Assembly (NCBI RefSeq): GCF_900323545.1
Contig: NZ_OOHN01000008.1
Location: forward strand, 1,479,144 to 1,543,143
Source: Actinomyces sp. Marseille-P3109
Lineage (GTDB): Bacteria; Actinomycetota; Actinomycetes; Actinomycetales; Actinomycetaceae
Direction of reading: 5' to 3'
DNA: 64,000 bases
Below the pieces are notes generated by a model. The model had not been told where the DNA came from and did no database searches. It saw nothing but the letters and a program-made list of their open reading frames with translations. Every line of letters starts with the position of its first letter. Within the stretch, counting starts at the first letter, position 1. A program made the translations under genes and the position numbers. This document shows positions 36,158 through 46,500 of this stretch, piece by piece.

Positions 36158-36940
36158 TCACACTCGCTCAGTCGTTGACACTTGCGAGCAGCCTCTCCAT
36201 GCGGCGCGCGCCACAGCACCAACACATCGACTGTCCCGCCAGACAGTCAGATCGACCTCTCCACAAGTCGCACTCCACCAGCGCCGGTTCACCTGAGTGC
36301 TGACTGGCCCGTTCAACAACAGTGCCGAAAGATCCGCCCGACGAAACCCATCCAGGGTGACCGCGCCGATCTTAACCAAGGCCTCCTTGGCCACCCAGAG
36401 CCGCAGCAGGTCGATCTCATCGCAACCTTCTTCATGAACAATTCTCAGTTCACTCTGACTGCACATAATATCGCGAACCGCCGCCACGTCATTGGCTCTA
36501 GACAGATCCTCGACATCTACGCCCACGACCCCGGAGTGAGTCACCGCAACCGCAACGCTTGACACCGAATGAGAAATGCTCAGCTCAGTTCCGCACGCAA
36601 CCACAGGACGACCGGATGCCTCATGACTGATAACAGAACCTGGGCCATCGATCCCCTCCACATGGTCCGCCAGCATATTTTTGGCGAGGCAGTGCGCCAA
36701 GAAGTGACTGCGACGGTCCTCCATTCTCCTCAATCGCATGATGCGGTCAGTCTCCGAGTCGGCGAACCATGCACTGAGGGGCACTCCACCAGGATTCACC
36801 ACCCACCAACGAACTTCCGCGTGCGCGTCTGCGGAGCCCCATCGCCCTAGCTCCTCGCCGTAACCGACAACAATTCTTCCCACAGATACAGCACCCGGAG
36901 TCATCGGATGAACGAGACCGCAAAATACCGCACCCATCAC
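36158..36940 (-). CDS. 4'-phosphopantetheinyl transferase (Sfp type)
   Basis: A 260-residue enzyme that converts apo carrier proteins to the holo form with coenzyme A. The family signatures VGVDVEDL (near residue 138) and LWVAKEALVK (near 182) are present, carrying the Mg-binding Asp/Glu and the Lys. Starts GTG 36940 or ATG 36937 both overlap the stop of the thioesterase gene, so the pair is coupled; AAGGAG is very close. Its targets should be the four carrier domains of the two NRPSs. It is less GC-rich than the flanking chromosomal genes. Confidence 0.9.
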   Translation of the reverse strand: MMGAVFCGLVHPMTPGAVSVGRIVVGYGEELGRWGSADAHAEVRWWVVNPGGVPLSAWFADSETDRIMRLRRMEDRRSHFLAHCLAKNMLADHVEGIDGPGSVISHEASGRPVVACGTELSISHSVSSVAVAVTHSGVVGVDVEDLSRANDVAAVRDIMCSQSELRIVHEEGCDEIDLLRLWVAKEALVKIGAVTLDGFRRADLSALLLNGPVSTQVNRRWWSATCGEVDLTVWRDSRCVGAVARAAWRGCSQVSTTERV

Positions 36941-37722
36941 TCCTTCACAGAGTTCTGGGGAAAGATCAACTTATCTCCCAACGCAATCCGATCGATGTCA
37001 TCCACCAGATCCTCAAGAAAACTGATCCCGCAGTCCACGGGAAAGAAATGACCTCCAGGAACAGTCTTGAGCATGAAGGAAGCGGAAGTGTACTGAGACC
37101 ACTTCTCCATCATCTGCGGCGTCACCGTCGGATCCTCAGAACCTGCAAGAGCGAGGATGGGGCACCTCAGCACCGTCGAAGCGTGACAGAAGGACTCATG
37201 CAGCGCGTAGTCGCGGCGCACACTTGGAAGCAGAACCTCCATGAGAGCGTCATCTGCGAGGATCTCGGGAGGGGTACCCCCCACCTTCACCAGCTCCTCG
37301 CGCAACGCAGCCAGCCCCATGCAGCTGCGGTACTCCCCCTCGACCACCTCCCCGGGGGCCTGGCGCGCGGCGACGACGACAGCCAATGGAACATGGTGGT
37401 AAGTCTCTTGAAGATGGGCAGCGCACTGATATGCAAGGGCTGCCCCCATGCTGTGCCCATAGAGCACCACCGGAACTCCGTGCGCCAGAAGATGAATGTT
37501 GTCAGCAAGGCTTCTGACCAACAGAGAAAAATCATCAATCCACTGCTCACTCATTCGGGTCGCCTTGCCCGGGAGCTCAACCGGAACGACGGCGACCCGA
37601 GGATCACGTTCCACCCAGTAACGGTATACTGAAGCACTCCCTCCCGCATGATGGAAACAGAACAACAACCGATCACCAGCGGAGTCAACAAAAAATGGAA
37701 ACGGCCTCATGTCGAGCCCCAC
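36937..37722 (-). CDS. Type II thioesterase of the metallophore NRPS
   Basis: A 261-residue alpha/beta hydrolase that frees misprimed carrier domains. It opens with FCFHHAGGSASVYRYW, typical of type II thioesterases, has the nucleophile elbow GHSMG near residue 95 with a normal Ser, and a C-terminal GGHFF with the catalytic His. The GTG at 37722 is chosen because GAGGAG lies six bases upstream; ATG 37710 is the alternative. It overlaps the phosphopantetheinyl transferase gene, which again links the two to the NRPS locus. Confidence 0.9.
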   Translation of the reverse strand: MGLDMRPFPFFVDSAGDRLLFCFHHAGGSASVYRYWVERDPRVAVVPVELPGKATRMSEQWIDDFSLLVRSLADNIHLLAHGVPVVLYGHSMGAALAYQCAAHLQETYHHVPLAVVVAARQAPGEVVEGEYRSCMGLAALREELVKVGGTPPEILADDALMEVLLPSVRRDYALHESFCHASTVLRCPILALAGSEDPTVTPQMMEKWSQYTSASFMLKTVPGGHFFPVDCGISFLEDLVDDIDRIALGDKLIFPQNSVKE

Positions 37723-37766
37723 CGTTTTCTCCTCTTCTTTTACCGACAGAAATGCTGTCGACCATC

Positions 37767-38549
37767 CTAGCGCTGGAGACCATTCATCTTGCGACTCAGG
37801 ACCAGCGCACTGAGAAGGACCAGCCCTACGAACCAGCAGAAAAAAACCAGAATCTGCCATGCTTGGACCCGCTCGGAGACGATAGCATCGACAAGACGTG
37901 AGACCGCGGTTACCGGAGAGGCGTCGACAAAAGGACGAAGTGCAGCCGCGTACATGTCCCGCGGCATCATGGCTGTATTGAAGACCGTGAACGCCATGAC
38001 AAGAGGAGTGAAACTGAAAGCGCCTTGCGGGGTCTCCACGACGTAGCCGAGCATGACTCCGAAAGCACCCGCCGCCATGGCAACGACCGTCAGGCTGGCA
38101 ATGATCCCCAGGAGGTGCACCGGCCCACCGAAGGATGCACCGCACAGTGCCCCGACGGCCAAGGCCACCAGCATCGAGGCGAAAGCGCGTATCGACTCGG
38201 CGAGAATGCGTCCAGAAATTGCTGTGCCACGGGGTCCCGGTAACGTGGCCAGCCGCTGCGGCAGTCCCTCGTGACGTTCCTGAACGATTGCGCCCGCCCC
38301 AGACAGCCCGCCGGTGAAGGCCTGGGAGACCGCGACCATGATGGCCACATCGGTCATATCCATCGGTGTCCCGCTGAACTGCTGGACCATCCCGGAGAAC
38401 ATCAACCTGATGATGGCAACCATGGCTACCGGTACGCCCACGGTATAGACGATTGCAGCCGGTGACCGCATCCAGCGCGTCAGCAGCCTGCCTGCATGCA
38501 CCTCGACGGCCTGCAGCCAGCTGACACGAAGCTTCTCGGTGTCAGTCAT
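37767..38549 (-). CDS. ABC-2 type exporter permease (DrrB/DrrC-like)
   Basis: A 260-residue permease with six predicted helices, starting MTDTEKLRVSWLQAVEVHAGRLL. The central motif QERHEGLPQRLATLPGPR matches the coupling-helix region of ABC-2 permeases. The start overlaps the stop of the upstream permease gene by eight bases, with GGAGGCGG before the ATG. With the other permease and the ATPase it forms a DrrABC-like exporter, probably for the finished metallophore. Confidence 0.85.
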   Translation of the reverse strand: MTDTEKLRVSWLQAVEVHAGRLLTRWMRSPAAIVYTVGVPVAMVAIIRLMFSGMVQQFSGTPMDMTDVAIMVAVSQAFTGGLSGAGAIVQERHEGLPQRLATLPGPRGTAISGRILAESIRAFASMLVALAVGALCGASFGGPVHLLGIIASLTVVAMAAGAFGVMLGYVVETPQGAFSFTPLVMAFTVFNTAMMPRDMYAAALRPFVDASPVTAVSRLVDAIVSERVQAWQILVFFCWFVGLVLLSALVLSRKMNGLQR

Positions 38550-39333
38550 TCCGCCTCCGAAACTCTCGAGACACCCACCACGACCCCAGGACGAGCCCGC
38601 CGGCCAGCCAGGCCAGCGTTTCCCAGCCAGAGCCGCCGGGAGAGACACCCGTTAACAGGGCACGGTTGGTATCGATCATCGGAGAGAAGGGCATGTGGGC
38701 GATGATCGGCTCGAGCCAGTCCGGTAACGTGCTCAGTGGAATGAACGCCGTTGACAGCATGAGCAACGGCATCTCCAGAGCCTGTATGAGTCCCGCCGTC
38801 TGAACCGGATGACTTGAACGCAGGGCGATGCCCAGGAAAACCAGTACCAGTACCTCACCCATCACCAAAGCCACGAGGAACGTCAGGCCGAGCCTTGTCC
38901 AGCTCGCCGGTCTTGCACCGCAGGCGAGCCCAACTCCGATCACAGCGCACAACGAGGCGATCGAGCGCACCAGGTCTGCGAGCATACGACCACCGATGAC
39001 TACCATGGCGTGGATCGGCATCGCTCGCATCCGCCCCAGAAGTCCGGACTCCACGTCAACGGCCAGTGCCATCGCCGACCCTCCGGCGGCGAACATCACC
39101 GCCTGGAACATGGATGCCGCCATGAGGAACAGGGCGTAGTCGAATCCGGAGCGGCTGGCGGCATGACCGAAAACGGCCCAGAACGCCAGCATGAATACTC
39201 CGGGGATCACCAGCGCCGAGACCAAGGACGCCGAGTTTCGTGACAGACGCACCGAGTTGCGCCAGGTGGCGCCCCATAACGCGGTGAGATTGCTCGGCAG
39301 GATCTCGGCGTCCGACGTCAAGGAACGGCCCAT
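38542..39333 (-). CDS. ABC-2 type exporter permease (DrrB/DrrC-like)
   Basis: A 263-residue permease with six predicted helices (first at SALVIPGVFMLAFWAVFG). DVESGLLGRMRAMPIH is the ABC-2 coupling region. It is the second gene of the three-gene exporter operon, three bases after the ATPase stop and overlapping the next permease by eight bases. The two permeases are distantly related to each other, suggesting a heterodimer. Confidence 0.86.
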   Translation of the reverse strand: MGRSLTSDAEILPSNLTALWGATWRNSVRLSRNSASLVSALVIPGVFMLAFWAVFGHAASRSGFDYALFLMAASMFQAVMFAAGGSAMALAVDVESGLLGRMRAMPIHAMVVIGGRMLADLVRSIASLCAVIGVGLACGARPASWTRLGLTFLVALVMGEVLVLVFLGIALRSSHPVQTAGLIQALEMPLLMLSTAFIPLSTLPDWLEPIIAHMPFSPMIDTNRALLTGVSPGGSGWETLAWLAGGLVLGSWWVSREFRRRND

Positions 39334-39336
39334 GCT

Positions 39337-40329
39337 TCAGTCCTCCGCAACAGCTTCGAATGCTGTGCCCATGAAGACCTCATCGAGGGACGGAGGGCTG
39401 AGCGAAGCCGAAACCACGTCGATCCCGAGGGCCGCCAGCCCCTCCGCCCCTCGGGACAGGTCGTGAATCCCGTCGTGTGAAGTGAACAAAACCTCCAGAG
39501 TATCGACCTGGAAGTCGCTGGCTGGACGATCGAGTACCTCCGGAAGAAGAGACTCGGCGCATCGTCTGGCCGTATCGGCCTCATCGAAGCCCAGGCGGCA
39601 CATCGGTGCACCGAATTGACGGCGGAGCTCACTGGCAGTGCCCTGGGACACCACCCGCCCCTCGCGCAGCACCACGATGTCATCGGAGAGCCTTTCGGCC
39701 TCATCGAGATACTGGGTGGTGAGCAGCACCGACACCCCACGGTCACGCAGGTCGTCGATCACGTCCCACAGCTCATGACGGGACAACGGGTCCAGGCCGG
39801 TCGTCGGCTCATCGAGGAAGAGCAGGGAGGGCTCAACGATCAGCGAGGCGGCAATGTCAAGACGGCGCCGCATTCCACCCGAGTAGTTCGCCACTCGTCG
39901 ATCGCCGACGTCGGCCAGCCGGAAAGCCTCTAGGAGCTCGTCAGCACGTTCACGAGCCCCGGCCGCGCTCAGTCCGTGCAGGCGGCCGAAGAACACCAGG
40001 TTCTCCCTGCCGGTCAGCTCTCCGTCCACCGCGGCGAACTGTCCCGTCAGGGAGATGCACCGCCTCACTGCCGCGGGGTCCGCCACCACATCCGTGCCAC
40101 ACACGGAGATCTCACCCGAGGTCGGGAGCATGAGCGTGGAGGCTATGTTGACCAGTGTCGTCTTACCGGCGCCGTTAGCGCCGAGCAGAGACACAACGTG
40201 TCCTTGCGGCACCTCAAACGTGAGCCCTTTGAGCACATCAGTCGCTTTGCTCCCGCGTCCGAACGTCTTACACAGGTCACACACACGCAGTGCTGCTTGA
40301 TCATGTTCTGCTGTCGGTAACTGGAACAT
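39337..40329 (-). CDS. ABC exporter ATP-binding protein (DrrA-like)
   Basis: A 330-residue ATPase with Walker A GANGAGKTT near residue 55, signature YSGGMRRRL and Walker B LLFLDEPTTGLDP, the pattern of DrrA/daunorubicin-resistance ATPases. The C-terminal region (SLDEVFMGTAF) is also DrrA-like. AAGGGAGAG precedes the ATG at 40329. It heads an apparent operon through the two permeases, thioesterase and phosphopantetheinyl transferase, all on the minus strand with short gaps. A palindrome lies about 77 bases upstream. Confidence 0.9.
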   Translation of the reverse strand: MFQLPTAEHDQAALRVCDLCKTFGRGSKATDVLKGLTFEVPQGHVVSLLGANGAGKTTLVNIASTLMLPTSGEISVCGTDVVADPAAVRRCISLTGQFAAVDGELTGRENLVFFGRLHGLSAAGARERADELLEAFRLADVGDRRVANYSGGMRRRLDIAASLIVEPSLLFLDEPTTGLDPLSRHELWDVIDDLRDRGVSVLLTTQYLDEAERLSDDIVVLREGRVVSQGTASELRRQFGAPMCRLGFDEADTARRCAESLLPEVLDRPASDFQVDTLEVLFTSHDGIHDLSRGAEGLAALGIDVVSASLSPPSLDEVFMGTAFEAVAED

Positions 40330-40405
40330 AAGTGCTCTCCCTTCACGACGCGGCTGTCAACGAGCAGCTCGTCATCCACGAAGACGTAGGACCACAGACG
40401 TAAGC

Positions 40406-40420
40406 GTGAACGAAGTTCAC
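40406..40420. promoter_or_regulatory. Palindrome upstream of the DrrABC-like exporter operon
   Basis: GTGAAC-GAA-GTTCAC is a perfect 15-base palindrome, and the flanks (TAAGC before, CTTAA after) extend the symmetry with one offset. It sits in the 240-base gap between the exporter ATPase gene and the ECF ATPase gene, where the exporter promoter must be. It does not match the DtxR/IdeR consensus. No other feature was seen in this gap. Confidence 0.45.
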
Positions 40421-40569
40421 CTTAATCGACTCTTACCAAGAGCACCAGATGCTGCCTGAAGTATGAGACGACTCACCGGCGGCGGGACACGAGACATGCA
40501 AGCAGATCGGCACCGAATCGGACCGGCGCACGACACAGACGACGCGACCCCATTCACAGATCCTCCCTG

Positions 40570-42045
40570 TCAGTTTCCTTCCTTCAGCAGTCCCATAATT
40601 TCACGTAGCACATCAGTATCGCAGTGCTTCGCAATCCCGACCTCCCCGCCATCAATGAGCAGAAGGAAGTCGCAGCACTCAGCGAGGAGCTCGATGTCAT
40701 GAGTAACGACGAAAACTGTTCTGCCCTGTAGGGCGAGATCGCCGAGCTCCTTGGCGACCTGCTTCATGTGCCTGTAGTCCAGCCCGCTGGTAGGCTCATC
40801 GAAAATGAGGATCTCTCTGCCGCACACCAAGGCACCGGCTATGGCGACCCGCTGACGCTCACCACCGGAAAGTGACATCGGGTGCCTATCCCGTTTGTCA
40901 GCCAGGTTCAGTGACGTCAGAATCTCGGTAATCTCAGATTCTCGATCACGAAGAAAACTCTCGGAGTCAATGAACAGATCACTATCGATACTCTCGCCGA
41001 AGAGCTGGTGATTGACGTCCTGCATGACAAGGTAGACGTGCCGCAGGCGCTCTTTCGGCCTGCGATAGGTGCACCCTCCGTGGTGGAGAACTCCTTTGGC
41101 CTTGGAATCAAGTCCCGCCAGTGACCGCACAAACGTCGTTTTACCGGCTCCGTTCTTACCGACAACGCCGATAACTCGCCCCTCGGGGAGCGTCAGGCGC
41201 TCGATGTTCAGAGCCGGATGAGACGTTCCCCGATAGCGGAAGCTGAAAGACTCCAGAAGCAGCTCCCTGTCACTTGAGCCGCGTTCATCCGCCACCTCCG
41301 GCACCGGATTAATAGACCTGAGACCAAGTTCACGCAGATAGTCGTCTCCCAGGGACCGGAACTCCTCTCCCGTGAACTCGGCAGCGATGCGTCCGTCTTT
41401 CAGATAGATCACCTGATCGACGACGTCGGCAAGATAGTAGAGACGATGTTCGGCGATCAGTATGGTTTTCCCTTGTTCCTTCCAGGTCGTCACGGTCCGT
41501 CTCAGATCCTCGACGGCACCGACGTCGAGATTGGCAGAGGGCTCGTCAAGCAGGAGAACTTGCGGCTCCATCGCTGCTACGGATGCGCAAGCAATTTTCT
41601 GTTTCTCACCCCCGGAGAGCTGAATGAGGCTCCTTTCCGCAAGGTGTCCCATGCTGAAGTCCTGCTCAACGTCCGCCAGGCGTCTGATGATCTCATCGGG
41701 TTGAATCCCGAGGTTCTCGCAGCCGAATGCGAGCTCACTTCTCACGTCAAGCGTGAAGAACTGAGACTTCGGGTTCTGAAACACTGAGCCGACCGTCTGG
41801 GCGATGTCGCTCGCCTCTTGATGAGCGATGTTCTCACCGTTCAGCAGAACCTCGCCGGATACCTGAGCCTGGAAGAAGTAGCGCGCGACCCCGTTAATCA
41901 TCCACAGCATGCTCGTCTTGCCGCAACCGGACTCACCACAAAGCAGGACGACCTCACCCTGCTCGATACGCAGGCTGATGTCATCAAGCACCGGAGGGCC
42001 GTCCTCCTCGCCATACGCCATCGTCACGTTCTTCAGTTCAAGCAT
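40570..42045 (-). CDS. ECF transporter ATPase, two ABC domains fused (EcfA-EcfA)
   Basis: A 491-residue protein with two complete ATPase modules. The first has Walker A GESGCGKTS near residue 40, signature LSGGEKQK and Walker B LLLDEPSANLD; the second has GKNGAGKTT near 295, LSGGERQR and LIFDEPTSGLD. Such fused subunits power energy-coupling-factor importers. The EcfT gene ends four bases upstream and EcfS overlaps EcfT, so this is a complete three-gene ECF importer lodged between the NRPS and exporter genes. Its base composition is less GC-rich than the NRPS genes. Confidence 0.92.
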   Translation of the reverse strand: MLELKNVTMAYGEEDGPPVLDDISLRIEQGEVVLLCGESGCGKTSMLWMINGVARYFFQAQVSGEVLLNGENIAHQEASDIAQTVGSVFQNPKSQFFTLDVRSELAFGCENLGIQPDEIIRRLADVEQDFSMGHLAERSLIQLSGGEKQKIACASVAAMEPQVLLLDEPSANLDVGAVEDLRRTVTTWKEQGKTILIAEHRLYYLADVVDQVIYLKDGRIAAEFTGEEFRSLGDDYLRELGLRSINPVPEVADERGSSDRELLLESFSFRYRGTSHPALNIERLTLPEGRVIGVVGKNGAGKTTFVRSLAGLDSKAKGVLHHGGCTYRRPKERLRHVYLVMQDVNHQLFGESIDSDLFIDSESFLRDRESEITEILTSLNLADKRDRHPMSLSGGERQRVAIAGALVCGREILIFDEPTSGLDYRHMKQVAKELGDLALQGRTVFVVTHDIELLAECCDFLLLIDGGEVGIAKHCDTDVLREIMGLLKEGN

Positions 42046-42048
42046 GCA

Positions 42049-42792
42049 CTACCACACCTTTCCGATAAACACGACCCAGGCACAGGCTGCAAGCAGCACT
42101 AGTGCTGCGCCGTCAATGATCCGGAACCTGATGTCGCAAACACTGGTTCTCTTGCGCTTGGCCCCCAGCGCCCTCGTGACCGCGGACCGCGACAGCTCGT
42201 TACCGATACTGACTACCGAGACCAACAGAGGAACAAGCCGGTACTCCAGCATTCTGATCGGTTGCCGGATGCCTCCGACACCTCGCATCCGCATGGCGGT
42301 CTTGATGTCTCGATACTCCTCCCTCACGGTTGGGAAGAAGCGGAAGATAATGGCGGTGGGGATGGTGAGCACGTCCGGGCAGTGAATACGTTGCATCGCC
42401 ACAAGAAACTCACTAGCGGTCGTGGTACGCAGCATGTAAAGTCCGCACGTCATTCCTGGGACAATGAGAGAGAGCGCCCCCAGCCATGTAAGAGTGATAT
42501 CGAGCATGGCGTTGCCCGCAGTCATGACCCTCCATATGAGCGGAGGCAGGCCGGCAAGAGCTGCGTAGGTTATTGCATAGCGCAGGGCAGGCCCATAGAT
42601 CCTCGAGAGAACGAGCAGGAAGAAGGGCAGGGCTATAAGAAGCCATCTCACCACCATGACAGACCTGGACTCGCTACCGGAGGTGGACATGAGCACCCAG
42701 GAGACGATTACGACAATGAGAAGCTTCGTCCGCGGATCCAGCACCAGCCCACCAGTGGATCCACCCAGCCCTGGGGATGCCGCACGCATCAC
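42049..42792 (-). CDS. ECF transporter transmembrane subunit (EcfT)
   Basis: A 247-residue membrane protein with about five helices (LDPRTKLLIVVIVSWVLMS at the start). The conserved cytoplasmic motif near residue 190, AMRMRGVGG, contains the Ala-Arg-Gly-type signature by which EcfT couples to the ATPases. GTG 42792 or ATG 42789 overlaps the stop of the S-component gene. It works with the flanking S component and fused ATPase. Confidence 0.88.
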   Translation of the reverse strand: MMRAASPGLGGSTGGLVLDPRTKLLIVVIVSWVLMSTSGSESRSVMVVRWLLIALPFFLLVLSRIYGPALRYAITYAALAGLPPLIWRVMTAGNAMLDITLTWLGALSLIVPGMTCGLYMLRTTTASEFLVAMQRIHCPDVLTIPTAIIFRFFPTVREEYRDIKTAMRMRGVGGIRQPIRMLEYRLVPLLVSVVSIGNELSRSAVTRALGAKRKRTSVCDIRFRIIDGAALVLLAACAWVVFIGKVW

Positions 42793-43418
42793 ACGATTCC
42801 TGCGCGCCGGAAGTGCTTGTTGAACACTTTTCTTCCGAGGATACCACCAAGAAGGGACGTCACGGCCGTCGCTCCAACGATGACGGCATACAGAGCAAAG
42901 CCTCGTTCGCCGATCTCGGTCATCCCCCTGGCCATCCCCTCACTATATTTCCCCGCCATGTCACTATTCAGAATGTAGCTTCTTGTGGCAAAGAACAGCG
43001 GAATATAGTTCGCTGTGACGGCGATCGAGGTGAGCATATATGCGATAACGCTGTTGCGGGCACTCTTGTACTGACCGGACCATAGGATGAGCTCTGCAAC
43101 CAGAGCCAGCAGCACCCCAACGATCAAGTGATACGGACCGAGCGCCATGAGAAGGCTGAACGTCCCCGACAATATCGCCGTGATCAGCAGCATCCCGGGC
43201 TTTTTGACCTTGGAGTAGAACAGCATGGTGGGGATGCCGAGAACCAGACCCTGGATGGAGCTGACCATCACGAACGTCACTGGAGTGATCCCCACGAATG
43301 CCACGACCGTTCCCACCAGCGTGATGATGACGAAGAAAATACCTATCGTCATGAAGTCCGTAATATTGAGTCTTTGATATCTCGACGCTTGACTGCGGTC
43401 ATTCACCTTGTCTTCCAT
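42789..43418 (-). CDS. ECF transporter substrate-binding (S) component, Trep_Strep/MptD-like
   Basis: A 209-residue membrane protein with about six helices and the LNITDFMTIGIFFVI start of the Trep_Strep family of predicted ECF S components. The substrate is not known for the family; its place in a metallophore locus suggests the ferric or metal complex. AAGTGGAG lies before the ATG. It follows NRPS1 by 139 bases, in which no gene is seen. Confidence 0.82.
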   Translation of the reverse strand: MEDKVNDRSQASRYQRLNITDFMTIGIFFVIITLVGTVVAFVGITPVTFVMVSSIQGLVLGIPTMLFYSKVKKPGMLLITAILSGTFSLLMALGPYHLIVGVLLALVAELILWSGQYKSARNSVIAYMLTSIAVTANYIPLFFATRSYILNSDMAGKYSEGMARGMTEIGERGFALYAVIVGATAVTSLLGGILGRKVFNKHFRRAGIV

Positions 43419-43557
43419 CTCATCTCCACTTCAGCGGCTACGGAATACTTTTCATCTCTCACCGACAAAAGCCGTGCGGTTCTTGCCGGCATCAGGTCTC
43501 AACATCAGCTGTTCACGTGTCACCGATCCTTTCAATGAGGCAGCCTGCAGGCTTCAC

Positions 43558-46500
43558 CTATAACTCACCTTCATCGACATCTGCCCCAAGACTCTTCTCA
43601 ATGCGCTCTACCAGAGAACGAATCGTCGGAGCCATGAAGACGTCTTGTATAGAGACCTCCACCGACATCTCTCGCTTGATCGAGTTGACAAGATGAACGG
43701 CGGCGAGAGAATCACCTCCGAGCTGGAAGAAGTCGTCATCAATGCCAACCTCCTTCTCATCCAGGATTCTTGTCCACATCTCAAGAACTCTTCTTTCCCT
43801 GTCGTTACCTGGAGCAGCGGGTTCCGCCCGCCGATCAAACGACTCCGACCCTAAAAGGTTTCTGTCAATTTTTCCGTTCCACGTACGAGGAAGATCATCA
43901 CGCAGAATGACTCGGCGAGGCTGCATATAGTCAGGGAGGAACTCGGCCAGGTGCTGGCTTATCAGGGCGTCCCGAGTCTTATCGGTGACAACGGCGTACA
44001 GGAGGATGACGCCGTCGGTGACGGTGGCTACACAGTCGCGCACACCGGGCAGGTCAAGGGCGACGGACTCGATCTCCTTCAGCTCGATCCGGTAGCCACC
44101 GACCTTGACCTGGCTGTCGCTCCGTCCGAGGAACACGATTTTGCCATCGCGACCATACATGGCCCGGTCACCCGTACGATAGAGCCGCTCGCCCGATCTC
44201 GGATGGTGGATAAACGACTCTGCTGTTTTTTCAGGATCGTTCCAGTAGCCCAGTGCCAGCCCCCGACCTCCGATATACAGGTCTCCGGGGACGAGACTCG
44301 GACGGTGTTCAAGGGCCGAGTCGAGGATGTACATCTTTTGATTCGCCAGTGGCCGGCCGTACGGTATGCTCGCCAACATGGCGTCCGCGGCGCTGATCTC
44401 GTACCAGTTGGACCAGATCGATGCCTCCGTCGCTCCGCCCAGCCCATAGGCTCGACAGCTCTTGAAGGTCTCTGCGACGCGCAGCGCGATGTCGACCGGG
44501 ATCCAGTCACCGCTCAGGAGCACCGCTCGGGTGGTTTCGTCGACAAGTGCTCTGTCCTTGAGATGGCCGGCATACATCGAGAAGAGCGCGGGTACGGAGT
44601 TCCACAGCGTGACGCCATGTGACCGCACCAGATCCCACCAGTGCGACGGCTCGAGCTCGGCTGCCGGTGAGGGCATGACCACTGCCCCGCCACAGGCGAG
44701 CATTCCGAAGACGTCATAGACGGACAGGTCGAAGTTCATCTGAGACAGGGCCAGAATCCGGTCGTCGGGCCCGGCATTGAGTCGGTGGTTGACGTCACGG
44801 ATGGTGTTCACCGCGGAGCGGTTGGTGATCGCCACTCCCTTGGGTCTTCCAGTGGTCCCCGAGGTATAGATGATGTAGGCCGGTTCATCCGCGCGGGAGT
44901 CCGTGTGACGCGGGAAGGGTTCCACGGACGCCCTCGCTGACCCGCGCCATGCATCATCATCCTGCTCACCCGTTGCGCGGGTAGGACGGACGGCATCGAC
45001 TGTGCCGGCAGTACTTTCTTGCACCTCCGGCACTGACATGACGACGCACTGCCGCACCATGGTCTCGCTCACGTGGTCATGGCTATCGGTCAGGATGATG
45101 CGGGCTCCGGCGTCGGCGATGATTCTGCCGTTGCGGGCCTGAGGATGAGTGGCATTGAGCGGCAGGTACGCGCAGCCCGCCTTGAGCACGCCGAGAGCTG
45201 CACTGACCTGGTAGGCCGACTTCTCCATGAGTATCGCCACGACGCTGCCCGGTGCAAGCGCCTGGGCGGCGATGAGCCGGGCCCATTGATCCGACTCGGC
45301 GTCCAGCTCGGCATAGGTCAGCTCGCGTGACTGATCGATCACCGCTGCCCGTTCGGCGTGGCGATGACGGCTCTCATGGAACAGTTCGAGCAGCGTCGGG
45401 TCGGTGGTTCTCGTGTCCAAGGCTCCGGCATCCGATGTCTCGGTGGCGTTGAGCTCGGCGATCGCCTCCGTGTTGAACCTCGGGCAGACCGTGAGCGTCT
45501 CATCGCAGAAGATTGAGGTCGTCGCCAGTAGCCGTACAGCCTGAGTGAGCGCCCGGAACATCTCGGCCACCATCCCGTCGGGGAAGATGCCTTCGACGGA
45601 GTCGAGGTTGAGGACAAGGCTTCCGGCGTCGTCGTACACCTGCAGGTCCATCCACACCTGAGGTGTCTGAGACAGACCGTGGTCGATACTCCCCAGATAC
45701 GGATGAGCAGTATCTGGGCCCTGCTCGACGACGCCCAGCCCGCAGGTGAACACCACTGGCATGGTGATCTGGGACCTGCGCTGCCGGTTGAGCATGCGTT
45801 CCACCGCGACTCCGGAGACGTGACTGTGAGCGAGGTTGCTCCACATCCGCCGTTGAAGTGCACGAGCGCGCTCACTGAAGGAGGAGCCGCTGTGAGTGTC
45901 CACGCTCAGGATCGACAGGCTCGTGAAGTCACCCACGATGGAGTCGACCTCGGGAGCGAACCGGATCCGGTCGAACTGCGTCAGGTTGATGCTGAGCCTC
46001 GGGCTCTCGCTGTAGGCAGCCAGTACCTCCGCGTAGACCTCCGCCAGGAACGCGGCCTCGGTCAGGCCCTCGGCTCGTATCCGCTCCTTGGCAGCGCCCC
46101 AGACGGGGGCGTCGATACGTGCCTGCTGCCTCACGAACTCCGAGGAGGCGTCGACGGGCGACACGGGCAGCTGCGGCGCCGGGTGGATCTGGCTCAGGTG
46201 ATCCTCCCAGTACTGCAGGTCCCGGCGATACGCATCGCCGGCCCTCAGACGGACTGTGGCCTCCACGTAGTCCTTGAAGGAGTATGCGGTCGCCTCCGCG
46301 TCAATGGACAGGGGGCCTACCTCATACAGCTCCTTCCACTCGCGGAACACCTGGAACATGCTCCAACCGTCGACGAAGGTGTTGTCGAAGCTGAGGAAGA
46401 GCCGTGCTCCGCGGTCCCCGAAGGCCGTGTAGCGCACGTCGAAGCACGGCCAGCGGCGGGGATCGAACCTTTGACACGACATCTCCCGCCTCACCTCGGC

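Noticed and set aside
43419..43557. Palindrome GCCTGCAGGC near 43545 as a terminator of NRPS1
   Set aside because: The stem is too short, has no T-run, and lies before NRPS1's stop codon region in the wrong position relative to its transcription.
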